A DNA stretch of 15,761 nt from Funneliformis mosseae (taxonomy: Eukaryota > Glomeromycota > Glomeromycetes > Glomerales > Glomeraceae): assembly GCA_910592005.1 (NCBI GenBank), contig CAJVPP010002226.1, forward strand, positions 1 through 15,761, in the 5' to 3' direction. This document shows, in pieces, positions 1 to 8,163 of this stretch (within the stretch, counting starts at the first letter, position 1; every line of letters starts with the position of its first letter). The notes under the pieces are model-generated. The model saw only the letters and a program-made list of their open reading frames with translations, made no database searches and was not told the origin of the DNA. The translations under genes were made by a program, and so were the position numbers.

Positions 1-242
1 CTTTGCTTTAATTTCACCAGCCGTAGTGAAATGATTGTTCTACAAAAATTTTCAATTAGCGGCGTTTTTTTAGGTTTTCTCAGATAAGTGTTCTATAGAA
101 ATATTGCTAATTTTACACAGAATACTGGCATATCGCTCATATGAACTCCTAATTTTTGTGAAACTTCCTTTGCATTACAGACGTTTTGCTGCGTAAGTGA
201 CTTAACGGAGTTTTGTTGTATTTTAAAAGAAGATGGTATCAT
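1..242 (-). pseudogene. Tc1/mariner-like transposase N-terminus, degraded and running off the left edge
   Basis: Read on the minus strand from the ATG at 242, the frame gives a helix-turn-helix-like stretch (SLTQQN...AKEVSQKLGVH). This resembles the first DNA-binding domain of Tc1/mariner transposases. A TAG at 95-93 interrupts the frame. Beyond it the same frame continues with RKPKKTPLIENFCRTI, resembling the GRPKKLT..D+R...+TI linker and second helix-turn-helix of that superfamily. The catalytic DDE part would lie left of position 1. Such transposases cut and paste their element through terminal inverted repeats, but the in-frame stop makes this copy inactive. The family call rests on short motif resemblance, so it is moderate to low. 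The frame also stays open upstream of the ATG to about 275, without further resemblance. Confidence 0.4.
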
Positions 243-412
243 TTCACAGATAAAATTAAAAAATAGAAATAACAAATAATTTTTACAACTTACCTTTTAT
301 AATTAGCATTCCATTATCTAATTTGGTAAAATTAACAATGGTTCAAAATCAGAAAAGCGGAGGCGCTGCGGCCGAATATAGATGCGATATATCTACCACC
401 ATTCTTTTCGCC

Positions 413-556
413 GGAGACTGTATATAGCTAAAAGCAGTCAAGTTAGCATTAATCCAAGATGAGAATCAGCCACTTCATTTGAAAAAAATTTGCTGAATCA
501 TCTTATGAAGATTCTTTTAACGTCTGCTATACTTTACCATCATATATATCAATCAT
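413..556 (-). pseudogene. Plavaka/Tnp2-like transposase fragment, broken
   Basis: The minus strand reads MIDIYDGKV, then a stop, then QTLKESS, another stop, and DDSANFF in one frame. It moves to VADSHLGLML in a second frame and LDCF-stop-LYTVS in a third. Together these resemble a conserved block of the large CACTA-type (Tnp2/Plavaka) transposase-domain proteins that are very abundant in Rhizophagus: an aspartate-glycine-lysine segment, an acidic linker, then DSHLGLMLNLDWFQ. I recognise the family from memory, not from a search. Three in-frame stops and at least two frameshifts make it a dead fragment. Resemblance ends sharply at about 412, where a more GC-rich piece (about 350-412) begins, which suggests an insertion or deletion breakpoint. 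Confidence 0.5.
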
Positions 557-565
557 AATATTATA

Positions 566-1054
566 AAAACATTAACAATTTTAGATTAGTTTCAAAATTA
601 GGCCAATTATACATAGAAGTGAGTTGTTGTTGAATTTCAGAAATGGAAAGATTAAATTAGGTTGAATTAAATTTGATTTGATGATATGATTTTTTGAGAT
701 AATGGAGTATTGTAAAATTGTGTTTTGCAAATTGATGAATTGGAAAATTCTACATACTGACATTTCATTACAGTCAGCATATTATTCTATTGAAAATTTA
801 TTACTTCTTGTTTTTAATATAGCTTATGACATTTAGAACAAGGAATGAAATAGTTAAATTGGTCATTTAATTCAAATGTTTTTTTTCATTAAGTATATTA
901 AATTTGAATAATTTCTAAATTTGTTATCTCCAATTTCTGTCAGAACCAATTTTATAAATTTTATTAGTTGCAAACTCTGTAATGTTAAATCTTATCTGAA
1001 ATAATATGATCCAAAGTAAAATTCACAAAAATTGGTTATCAATTGATTTTTTAT
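566..1054. other. Gene-free AT-rich stretch
   Basis: No supported gene. On the minus strand near 590-660 a short piece reads ISEIQQQLTSMYNWPNFETN, which looks coding-like. It is bounded by stops within a few codons on both sides and has no matching splice sites, so it could be another worn gene remnant. The rest is A/T-rich sequence without clear structure. Confidence 0.4.
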
Positions 1055-1501
1055 TTAGTGAATTTTAAAATAGTTCATAATCTGATGGTGTATAATCTTC
1101 AAATGTTTCAAATCATTCTTTACAGAAATATTATTATTTTCAGATTTACTTGTAATATAATCTTCGGTGATAAATTCTAAAGATTCTGAATGTTGATCAG
1201 CTTCTGTTTTAGAATCATCAGAAGGATTTATGTCAGATTTAAACGATTTATGTATTTTCTTATACGTTTCTGAGGTAAAAAGTAGAATCAAATCTTCTTG
1301 ATATTCATCATTAGATTTATATTCAATGATTTCTATAATTCATTCAGTTGAAGTTGATGTTGACGATTCTCCCATTTCATTTTGTATTCTGAATTAATGA
1401 AATATATCTGAAATAGAATTTTGTGAATCTTGATATCTAACTTTAGTATTATAAAAAGTTGATGGCCTAGAAGTAGATATATTTTCTTCATTAGTTATAA
1501 T
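1055..1501 (-). pseudogene. Unrecognised acidic, Ser/Thr-rich reading frame with two stops
   Basis: One minus-strand frame from 1501 to 1055 stays open for about 145 codons except for two stops (TAA after SDIFH, TGA after SSTSTSTE). The predicted protein is hydrophilic and rich in Ser, Asp, Glu and Asn, with pieces such as GESSTSTSTE and KSDINPSDDSKTEAD. This composition looks like a disordered protein segment and not like random AT-rich translation, which would be full of Phe, Ile and Tyr. No domain is recognised and no start is convincing, since the longest uninterrupted part begins with a non-ATG codon. The stops could alternatively lie inside unrecognised short introns. Coding origin is likely, current function unlikely. 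Confidence 0.35.
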
Positions 1502-1649
1502 TTATTCTAAATAGTTAAAAATTAGTACATGCTAGTATTTTTTAATAGTATATTCACAATATTCACAATTTAATTAGTTTTAAAATATAATGCTAAGAAA
1601 GTCTGTTCTGTTTATAATGTAAATATTGAGATTTATACAAGTTCATTTT

Positions 1650-1664
1650 GAGCTAATTTAGCTC
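1650..1664. repeat. 15-bp perfect palindrome
   Basis: The sequence gagctaatttagctc is a perfect inverted repeat of 7-bp arms around one central base. It stands out because it includes G and C positions in a region where short A/T palindromes are expected by chance. It could be a protein-binding site or the core of an old repeat. Nothing else supports a role. Confidence 0.3.
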
Positions 1665-1789
1665 TTGCATATTATTTTATATATCACAAAACTTGCAATT
1701 TCTATGAATGTGTATCTTATATCTAAAATGTTGAAATCTAATGCTATTTACAGTTATAGCAGAAAAAATTGACAATTTTTTTTATAACT

Positions 1790-2079
1790 TTATAATTTCA
1801 TAAGTTTTGTATCTAAGGATGTAAATTTAGTATCATTAGATTCATCTCAATAAGATAAATTTAATGAGATATAATTCATTTTTCTGTGATTACTAGATGT
1901 AAAAAAATATCATAAAATGTCATGTGTAATAAACATCAATAAATACTGCTAATTTATTTGGCATTTTATCCTATAATTATACAAGCTTTACACTTAAAGA
2001 TATGAATTTATTACCATTCAATTTGTCTTAATGAGACGATTTTAATGAGCTATATTTTATCTTCATATGATCACTAGAT
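1790..2079. repeat. Old tandem duplication, unit spacing about 180 bp
   Basis: Positions 1791-1899 and 1971-2079 align almost without gaps at an offset of about 180 bp. Shared pieces include tataattt/tataatta, aattta followed by ccatt/tcatt, tttaatgaga/tttaatgagc and the end tactagat/cactagat. Many substitutions separate the copies, so the duplication is old. A weaker third copy may lie one unit upstream (about 1611-1720). No coding content is visible. The unit could be a decayed satellite or part of a dispersed element. Confidence 0.5.
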
Positions 2080-3622
2080 ACAATATAAAATAGAAAAACA
2101 TATAGAAGATTATTAAAAAATATATATTTTTTTATATATATTTATTTTTTAAAATCTTTTTTGAAATGCATAGAATTAGTAATAAAAAAATAATTATTAT
2201 ATAATAGACTATTAAATAATTATTATGTCTTAAAGTGTATGTCACAAGGTACAATATATTAAAATTTTAAGGTTTGTTAAATAAAAATCATATGAGATAT
2301 TCATTATTGTTTAATTATCAGTTTTTTTTGCCAGAACTGTAAATACAGAAGAAATAGTTACAATTTACATATTAATTATAGTAATAGTTATACAATTATA
2401 AAAGGTATTTTTAAGTATGCTTAACTTTAGCCCAAAAGTCAATCATTCAAAAAAATTAAAATTAAAAGACTTATATTTAGTACTTCATAAACTAATTAAT
2501 AGTAAATTAATTCATTTTCTAATTACTTTATTTTTAGAAAATATTACTAATATTTCATTTCTGTTTATTTTAAATTGAAATAGATTTTAAAATGAAAGAA
2601 TTTGATATTATGATTAATGCAAAGAATACATATTTACCATTAATTTACTATATATCTTCTATATATTTAATATAAAAATATATACAGTATATTTACTATA
2701 AATTTATTATGCAATTACTTTATATTATTTATATATTTACTTTTATTGACAATACATTTACTTTATTATGATAATATCATTTATATATAATTTGTATACT
2801 TTTTTATACAAAATATATATTATCACATTAAAATTAACATAAAGTAACCATACATTTGTCACTTTTTATAATATATATATTGTATCCTAAGTATATAATC
2901 TACCCTAAATGCAAATTATGATTTCAGGCAATCCAACTTAAAATTTTAAATTTAAAATTGAAGTAAATTTAAAACTGAAGTAAATTTAAAACTGAAAAAG
3001 TAATACATAAATTGACTATTGTTTCAATTTAAAATAGAATAAATTGAAAACTAAAAATGCAGTAACTATTTAAAATTGGGATAAAATGTAATGTTTCAAT
3101 TTAATTTTTCTCTAATTTAATTTTTATATAATTTAAATTTTAAAGTTATAAAATCAAATGTTATTTTTTAGTTTATAAATTAAAAAAATAAATATTATGT
3201 ATTCAATAAATTTAAATTAAATTTAAAAATATTGAAATTTATTTTTAAAAATTTAATTATTTATTATTTATATAATATTTTTTGCTTTATATATTAATAT
3301 TATTATTAAATTTACTAAATAATTAAAATAATATTTTATGCTAATTTGTTAAAAAAAGTAATTTTCTTTATTTAATATTTAATTAAAATATAATAGCTAT
3401 TTTTAAAATTTAATTATTATTCATTTTTCTTTTTATTATTATAAAGAATAAATTTCAGGATTTTGACATTCTTTATCAGAAAAACATTTGTCATTACAAG
3501 CTATATTTTCTTTTTTGCTTTAAATAATTTTTATTTATAATTATAAATAATGCTTGTATTAATATATATAATATTTTTAAATGCTTTTTATATATCAATC
3601 TTATTAAAATTATATTAAACTT

Positions 3623-3840
3623 TTTGCGGTACGATTTTCGTTTGATATATCACGGTAATTGCGTCATGTTGATATTTTCACGGAAAATTCAACTCCGATA
3701 GTGAATCTGGTAAAATATCAATATAAAACATCATGGGCGAACAATTAGTAAGCGGGTAATATAGAAGGTTACATAACGTTCCTAAGTACAAATAGCCAAG
3801 TTCGTTCAAGTACGGAGTAAAATTGATCTTAAAAACCAAA
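3623..3840. other. Less AT-rich block with a 10-bp inverted repeat
   Basis: After 2 kb of nearly pure A/T, base composition changes abruptly to a more balanced block (gcggtacgattttcg..., gcgtcatg, gggcgaac, aagcgggtaat). It contains a perfect inverted repeat, ttgatatttt at 3669-3678 and its complement at 3712-3721. A tiny reading frame (MGEQLVSG, 3734-3760) is present but not convincing. The block may be a transposon remnant or the promoter and 5' part of the broken coiled-coil gene just downstream. Confidence 0.35.
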
Positions 3841-3858
3841 AAAAAAATAATTGAATTA

Positions 3859-4013
3859 ATGAAGATAACAGATCAGCAAAAGGCATTGTCAGAGAAAGAT
3901 TCCTTCCTTCAAGAGACCAATACTCGTTTAGCAGAGCAGATTTCCAAAAGAATTGAATCTTATCTCAAAAACATCCAGTGAAACTAATAATCTCATTGCG
4001 GAGTCGCAGTCAG
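3859..4013 (+). pseudogene. Coiled-coil protein exon with a frameshift
   Basis: From the ATG at 3859 the frame reads a heptad-rich, charged helix (DQQKALSEKDSFLQETNTRL, then AEQISK) and stops at 3979-3981. In the next frame, shifted near the ccaaaagaa run at about 3945, the same style of protein continues (ELNLISKTSSETNNLIAESQ) up to a donor-like gtacgt at 4014. The two halves fit together as one exon of a coiled-coil protein broken by a one-base change. After an intron-like AT tract, an acceptor-like ttttatag occurs at about 4094-4101, but the GC-rich hairpin block follows immediately instead of coding sequence. No family is recognised. A sequencing error in the A run is the main alternative to a true pseudogene. 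Confidence 0.4.
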
Positions 4014-4108
4014 GTACGTTATATTGTCTAGCTTATTGTTGATTGATTAATTAATAATAAATTATTTATTTATTTGATTAATAATTTTTTTCGATTTTAT
4101 AGATTAGG

Positions 4109-4195
4109 ACCGATTCTGCCCTTTCGGATGAATGCCGGCGCGCGGACGGACCCTTCGGCTCGTCACGCCGGCGCAGTCAGGAGCGTGACGAAATT
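4109..4195. repeat. GC-rich block with nested inverted repeats
   Basis: This short block is strongly G+C-rich inside AT-rich DNA. It contains gccggcg (4134-4140) pairing with cgccggc (4166-4172), and tcgtcacg (4160-4167) pairing perfectly with cgtgacga (4184-4191). The two pairs overlap, so they form mutually exclusive hairpins. Such GC-rich islands are commonly high-copy interspersed elements in AT-rich fungal genomes, but I cannot check copy number. It sits exactly where the coiled-coil exon loses continuity and touches the end of the minus-strand gene at 4259-4489. Confidence 0.5.
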
Positions 4196-4258
4196 TTCTT
4201 TTTATTATTCTTTCTATTGTTTGTTTTATTATTTAATCCATAGTATTTTCTGAAGGGT

Positions 4259-4489
4259 TTAGTGTAATTCGTAGTATGAAAACGCAGCTCCGTCTTTATC
4301 CGAAAAGGAAGCATTTGACTTAATCCTATAAAATAAATATATTGTTTATTAATCAACCAAATCAAGAAAAAAAAGACAAACAATAGAAAAAGAAGAAAGA
4401 GGATTTTAAAATTCGTCACTTACCAGCGCACACAGCGTTTAACTAACCGACAGATCTGTTTGAAGATCCTGCCTCCATTCTGACCGAAC
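4259..4489 (-). CDS. Unrecognised protein, last two exons (5' end not found)
   Basis: On the minus strand, exon 4489-4424 follows a strong acceptor (cctttcttttag) and ends at a consensus donor (gtaagt, 4423-4418). The 98-bp intron ends at 4326 with ttttatag, and the last exon 4325-4259 ends in TAA. Read with one leading base, the exons join in phase: FGQNGGRIFKQICRLVKRCV, then RWIKSNASFSDKDGAAFSYY, ending ELH. Codons use more G and C than the surroundings, which supports real coding. I found no upstream exon with the right phase; candidates at 4500-4650 give a stop at the junction. The upstream part may therefore be missing, or the locus may be a fragment. No family is recognised. The peptide is basic and has no membrane segment. 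Confidence 0.35.
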
Positions 4490-4499
4490 CTAAAAGAAA

Positions 4500-5037
4500 G
4501 GATTAAATTTTTTTTTGTTTATATTACATCAATTTACTAATTGTTTCTTCCTTTTTCCATTACTTTTAAATTTATATTCTTATTCCAAAATATACAAATC
4601 AAATTTTGCACAATAGATAATAGATCATTTAGCGGCCGCATCTCGTTTCAATTAAAAAAAAAGTTCATTTTATTGAAGGACAAATGCATCATATTAAATA
4701 TAAATTATTGTTTTTGTATTTAAATTATTTTTAAATTTTTATGTAGCAATTTATTTAATTTAATTAAATTTATTTTGACAAACATGATCAAAAAATTACT
4801 CAATGTCTTAGAAATATAAAATTTTAAAGTTCAGTACGATTTCTAAATTCTTACCCGTTCTATCATCTACAAGAAAAGAGCAGATCTTTTGTAGTACACG
4901 TATTGTATGTGGAAGATCGGTTTTTGTCGAACAAATTTACATGCACATCATTTTCACAACATTATGCATTTAATGTTCCAAAATGAAGAAATTTTTAATT
5001 TTCGTCTTGCAATTTAATTAATTTAATTAATTTGAAT
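4500..5037. other. Intergenic region upstream of the kelch gene
   Basis: AT-rich, with no confident gene. On the minus strand a 12-bp open piece (ATGATAGAACGG) lies between an acceptor-like tgtag and a donor-like gtaaga at about 4851-4870. Its phase does not fit the exons at 4259-4489. Just before the kelch start there is an A/T palindromic run (ttaattaatttaattaa, 5014-5030). I see no clear TATA box. Confidence 0.4.
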
Positions 5038-6586
5038 ATGACTTGCAAGGCATATAGCCTGCTTAACCTGTGTTTCGCTTTCATAACTTTGTTCTTTAGA
5101 GTCGAAACATTTACTCCTACAGGACGTTATGCACATTCTTCTGTTCTTGTTGGAAATAAACTTTATTTTTTTGGTGGAGTTGTTGGTGAATCTTGCTCAA
5201 ATGAAGTATTCCATCTTGATGTTTCTCAACAATTTAATACAGAGCTTCCGCTATGGACCGACCTCACCCCAAATTCAGGCATAGGTTTTAAAAGTTGTTG
5301 GGCAGCTACGGCACTAACTAATAATAATAATAACCCGACTATATACTTAATTGGAGGATTAATGCTAAATCAAAATAATGAAGATTCATTCACTTCATTG
5401 GTATTTTCGTTTAATCCAAAATCGGAGCAATGGAATATGCCTGTAATTACAGGAAAAGAGCCAGTTAAACGTAGAAATTTTAAAGCTATTGCTGTTGACA
5501 ATGAAAATATCTTAGGTTTTGGAGGTCTTACAACTGATCTAATAGATCCCCAAATGATTAATAATAATTTGATGATATTAAATACCAAGGATTTAACATG
5601 GTCGTATGGTCCTGTTAACAATGCACCTTTAAATCGAGATACTTATACCGCAACATTATTATTAGATGGGAGGATCGTATATATTGGAGGCCGTGAATTA
5701 AAAAATATTCTACGTGATGTAGATATTAATCAAATTAACATTTATGATACAAAACTCAACATTTGGTCAATAATTGTAAGTATATTACTATTTTTTGAAT
5801 TTTTAATAATAAATTATAATTAAATTAAGTTAAATGTAGCAAGCAAAGAGTAATATTGTAATTGATTCACGTCATTCACACTCGGCTGTATTAGGTATAT
5901 TATGTTTTTCAAAAAAAAATTATTTTAAATTCACGAATTATAACAATATATTATAAATTATTATTAGCTCCTGATGGAAGAATCATTATTTATGGCGGGG
6001 CTAGATATACTGTAGATTCTATTGAAAATAAAGTTTCTCCGAACTTGGCAGTTTTAAATACTCAAACTACTCCATTTGAATGGACTGCCCCACAAGTTTC
6101 ATCAAGTATTGGTGAAGTTCCATTACTCTCAGTTCATTCTGCAAATTTAATTGGAAATTATATGATTATAGCTTTCGGTAAATAATCCTTTTTATTAAAT
6201 CCTATTAATCCTATTTTAGACTTTTAATGCTTTTGTTATTAAAATTTATTTATTTAATTATAGGAAATATTACGACCTCTCCATTTACAAATGTAAATTC
6301 AAAAATTTACTTGTTAGACATTAACAATTATACATGGGTTGATAGATTTGAACCTGAAATACTCAAAACTGCATCTCCAAATCCAAAGTCACCTAATTCT
6401 TCTTCAGGTAAAACAACAACCTCAGAGTCTCCTGATGGTCAAGGTAAATTAAATACAATTATTGGTGTAATAAGCGGAATTGTATGTACTGCAATAATCA
6501 TGACAATCGGAATTTTTGGTTATAAATTGTATAAAAAGAGACAACAGGACGAAATTATGAGAATTCCTGGAAATATATCAGCATAA
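5038..6586 (+). CDS. Kelch-repeat type I membrane protein, four exons
   Basis: Exons are 5038-5775, 5840-5894, 5968-6177 and 6264-6586. Their introns (64, 73 and 86 bp) have GTAAGT, GTATAT and GTAAAT donors, and the join gives 441 residues. The start is the first ATG after AT-rich leader sequence. Residues 1 to about 24 are a signal peptide (hydrophobic SLLNLCFAFITLFF). About six kelch-type blades follow, seen as [hydrophobic]-GG after a strand: YFFGG, YLIGG, LGFGG, VYIGG, IIIYGG and IIAFG. Each has the usual R-x-x-H/Y-[ST]-A entry (GRYAHSSV, RDTYTATL, SRHSHSAV) and several a trailing W. A Ser/Thr/Pro linker (about 375-395) leads to one membrane helix (about 400-423) and a short basic cytoplasmic tail (KLYKKRQQDE). 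The expected topology is an extracellular beta-propeller anchored in the plasma membrane, suited to binding sugar or protein ligands. The copper-radical residues of galactose oxidase are not evident, so I call it a binding protein. Such genes are numerous in Rhizophagus (from memory). Confidence 0.88.
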
Positions 6587-6653
6587 TTATTAAAGAAATT
6601 TAGTTATTTAAGCGTTCCCATGCACCTCCCTCAATGTGATTATGATCAATTAA

Positions 6654-6659
6654 AATAAA
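6654..6659 (+). terminator. Poly(A) signal of the kelch gene
   Basis: A canonical AATAAA lies 68 bp past the kelch stop codon, in a plausible position for 3' end formation. The following bases (gatggcgatcagtgctt) are GT-containing, as expected of a downstream element. Confidence 0.45.
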
Positions 6660-6714
6660 GATGGCGATCAGTGCTTGAGCAATCTCTTTTTATCTTTCTA
6701 TCGATTTAACATGA

Positions 6715-6837
6715 TTAAAAAAAGGCTTTAGCTCTAGCTCGTTTCATTTTTATTCCAAGTATTAACGCCTCCAAGAATCGATTTGTAAAATTGACTAAAC
6801 CCTTTTCCATTAAATCTTTTAAGATTGTAAACTTGAA
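6715..6837 (-). CDS. Short reading frame, possible gene fragment
   Basis: On the minus strand a frame reads FKFTILKDL then, from the ATG at 6810, MEKGLVNFTNRFLEALILGI and KMKRARAKAFF before TAA at 6717-6715. Codons such as GTC, TTC, TTG, GAG, GCG and GCC are unusual for random AT-rich DNA, and the peptide is an amphipathic helix with a basic tail. The overlapping frame is also open, behind an acceptor-like ttttaatag at 6852-6860, so the true frame is uncertain. No family is recognised. It lies close downstream of, and convergent with, the kelch gene, and is probably the 3' piece of a decayed gene or transposon. Confidence 0.25.
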   Translation of the reverse strand, partial: FKFTILKDLMEKGLVNFTNRFLEALILGIKMKRARAKAFF

Positions 6838-7059
6838 TTTTTAATTTTCCTCTATTAAAATAAATATTTTGCTTATAAAATTGATTCAAATATAAATATT
6901 AATAACATAATAAGAAAGAAATGTATTTTAAAATAATTTTTACTATTGTACATATAATATCTATTTTTATGATACTTTAAAAGTTCAAGATTTTTTTTAT
7001 ACATTGATATTTACATTTTCAGCTAAATTTTTATAAATCTAGTTGATCAATTTTGACCG

Positions 7060-7360
7060 ATACCATATTGTTAGGATGCCCTAATTAAAATTTTAATATA
7101 TTTAACTTGCGATATTCATAACTTCATAATTTTTATGCTGTAAATTCGTTAATTTCGTTGTTTTAATATATTTTAATTTATTTTTATTTTTCCGATTATT
7201 ATTTTGTGTAGTTTTAATTAATAGCGTTTTAGTGTTTAGCATGTATTTGAGTTAAAGAGCGTCAATGTTGTTGCAACACTTATTAATTAATTTTTATTGA
7301 ATAACATTTACATCAGTTTATTAATAATACTTTTGCTTACATTAAATTGTATATAAATAC
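7060..7360. repeat. Dispersed repeat, copy A
   Basis: This segment resembles 13630-14110 along its length. The best-matching parts are agagcgtcaatgttgttgc followed by aacact (copy B: agagcgccaaagttgaggc followed by aacact), gtagttttaattaatagcg (copy B: gcagttttgattaaatagag), tttttccgatt and tgcttacatt. The left part also shares an aggatg...cctaat motif. Both copies are on the same strand and are considerably diverged. No reading frame is conserved, so this may be a non-autonomous transposon or the end of a longer one. Confidence 0.5.
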
Positions 7361-7458
7361 ATAAGCAAAAGAATTGAATACAACATTACTTATATTTCGA
7401 AGTCACTAGATAAAATTTTTACATATAAAACTTTTTTTGGTTAAAATTTAAAAAGTGA

Positions 7459-7566
7459 CCCGGCCGGCTGACGTGAACCGAAAATGCTAATGTGCGTGGC
7501 CTTAATTTATTTGTTTTTTTTATTTAATCCTGATTCTTTGTACAAGTTAAGGAATAAATCAGGATT
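7459..7566. repeat. GC-rich block followed by a 10-bp inverted repeat
   Basis: An abrupt GC-rich stretch (cccggccggctgacgtgaac) contains the palindrome ccggccgg at 7460-7467. About 60 bp later aatcctgatt (7526-7535) pairs perfectly with aatcaggatt (7557-7566) across a 21-nt loop, followed by a T run. The hairpin plus T run looks like a transcript or element end. The block could be the terminus of a transposable element inserted between the two plus-strand genes. Confidence 0.35.
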
Positions 7567-8099
7567 TTTTTTTGTGCAATAATTTTACCTTTAATGCAAA
7601 ACAAGTTGTGCGTTGCTACAATAAAATATTATTTATTTTTTTTTAAAATAAAAAAATAGTGATAGAATCAAGTTCGTTAGCAAGTTCGTTACATTAAATT
7701 TATCAATGAAATCAAAATGGTAAGATTGATTATAAGATTAAATTTCCGGTTTTATCCTAGAAAAAAATTGATTGTAGTAAAAAAAGGTATTATAAAGAAA
7801 GAACTAGAGCCTTTTTGATGTAAAATACAATACAGTTTTTGAAGACGGTTAATTCTTCCTAATGGTATATTATTAAAAAAGGAAATAAAAAATAATTTCA
7901 TTTAAACAAAAATGGTAATTTTCTATGAATTACCTTTTTGATGATGATTAAATGGCGTGTTTTAAATAATTTTAAATAATTTGCAAAGAAATGGTAAATT
8001 GTTAAATGAAAAACAATCCAACCTTTTTTATTTTTCGTGAAACATCAAAAACGTTAATCTATAATTTGGTTATCGTGAATTTATTAAATCAAAAACAGA

Positions 8100-8107
8100 T
8101 ATAAATA
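8100..8107 (+). promoter_or_regulatory. TATA-like element of the metallopeptidase gene
   Basis: The sequence tataaata lies 57 bp before the ATG at 8164. This distance allows a short 5' leader that begins about 30 bp downstream. In DNA this AT-rich such matches occur by chance, so only the position supports it. Confidence 0.3.
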
Positions 8108-8163
8108 CAAATGCTAATTCTTCATTCCCGAAATTTCTTAAAACGGTTGTCGTTCTTTAAATT

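Larger units (their letters stand above)
1502..3620. other. Very AT-rich gene-free region
   Basis: Over 2 kb with almost no G or C and no reading frame worth calling. It contains long A/T palindromes (for example around 2110-2160), a short motif repeated near 2950-2990 (tgaagtaaatttaaaac) and an old tandem duplication at 1790-2079, listed separately. It resembles a decayed intergenic or heterochromatin-like stretch. I see no promoter, RNA gene or intact transposon in it. Confidence 0.6.
6860..8160. other. Gene-free intergenic region
   Basis: It holds one copy of a dispersed repeat (7060-7360) and a GC-rich block with an inverted repeat (7459-7566), listed separately. A run of short similar motifs lies at 7715-8030: aatggta occurs repeatedly and ccttttt several times. 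Within it, ggtaatt (7914-7920) and aattacc (7928-7934) form a small perfect hairpin. A 33-codon ATG frame at 7717-7818 is Lys/Ile-rich and not supported as a gene. Confidence 0.5.

Noticed and set aside
338..427. 29-codon ATG frame (MVQNQKSGGAAAEYRCDI...)
   Set aside because: Its GC-rich codons caught attention, but it is short, overlaps the transposase remnant, and has no continuation or splice donor.
4541..4723. 60-codon plus-strand frame
   Set aside because: It is Phe/Ile-rich translation of AT-rich DNA with no support.
5370..5621. 83-codon minus-strand frame within kelch exon 1
   Set aside because: It is antisense to well-supported kelch coding sequence.
7717..7818. 33-codon frame MVRLIIRLNFRFYPRKK...
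   Set aside because: It is short and Lys/Ile/Arg-rich in a region of repeated aatggta motifs, with no other evidence.
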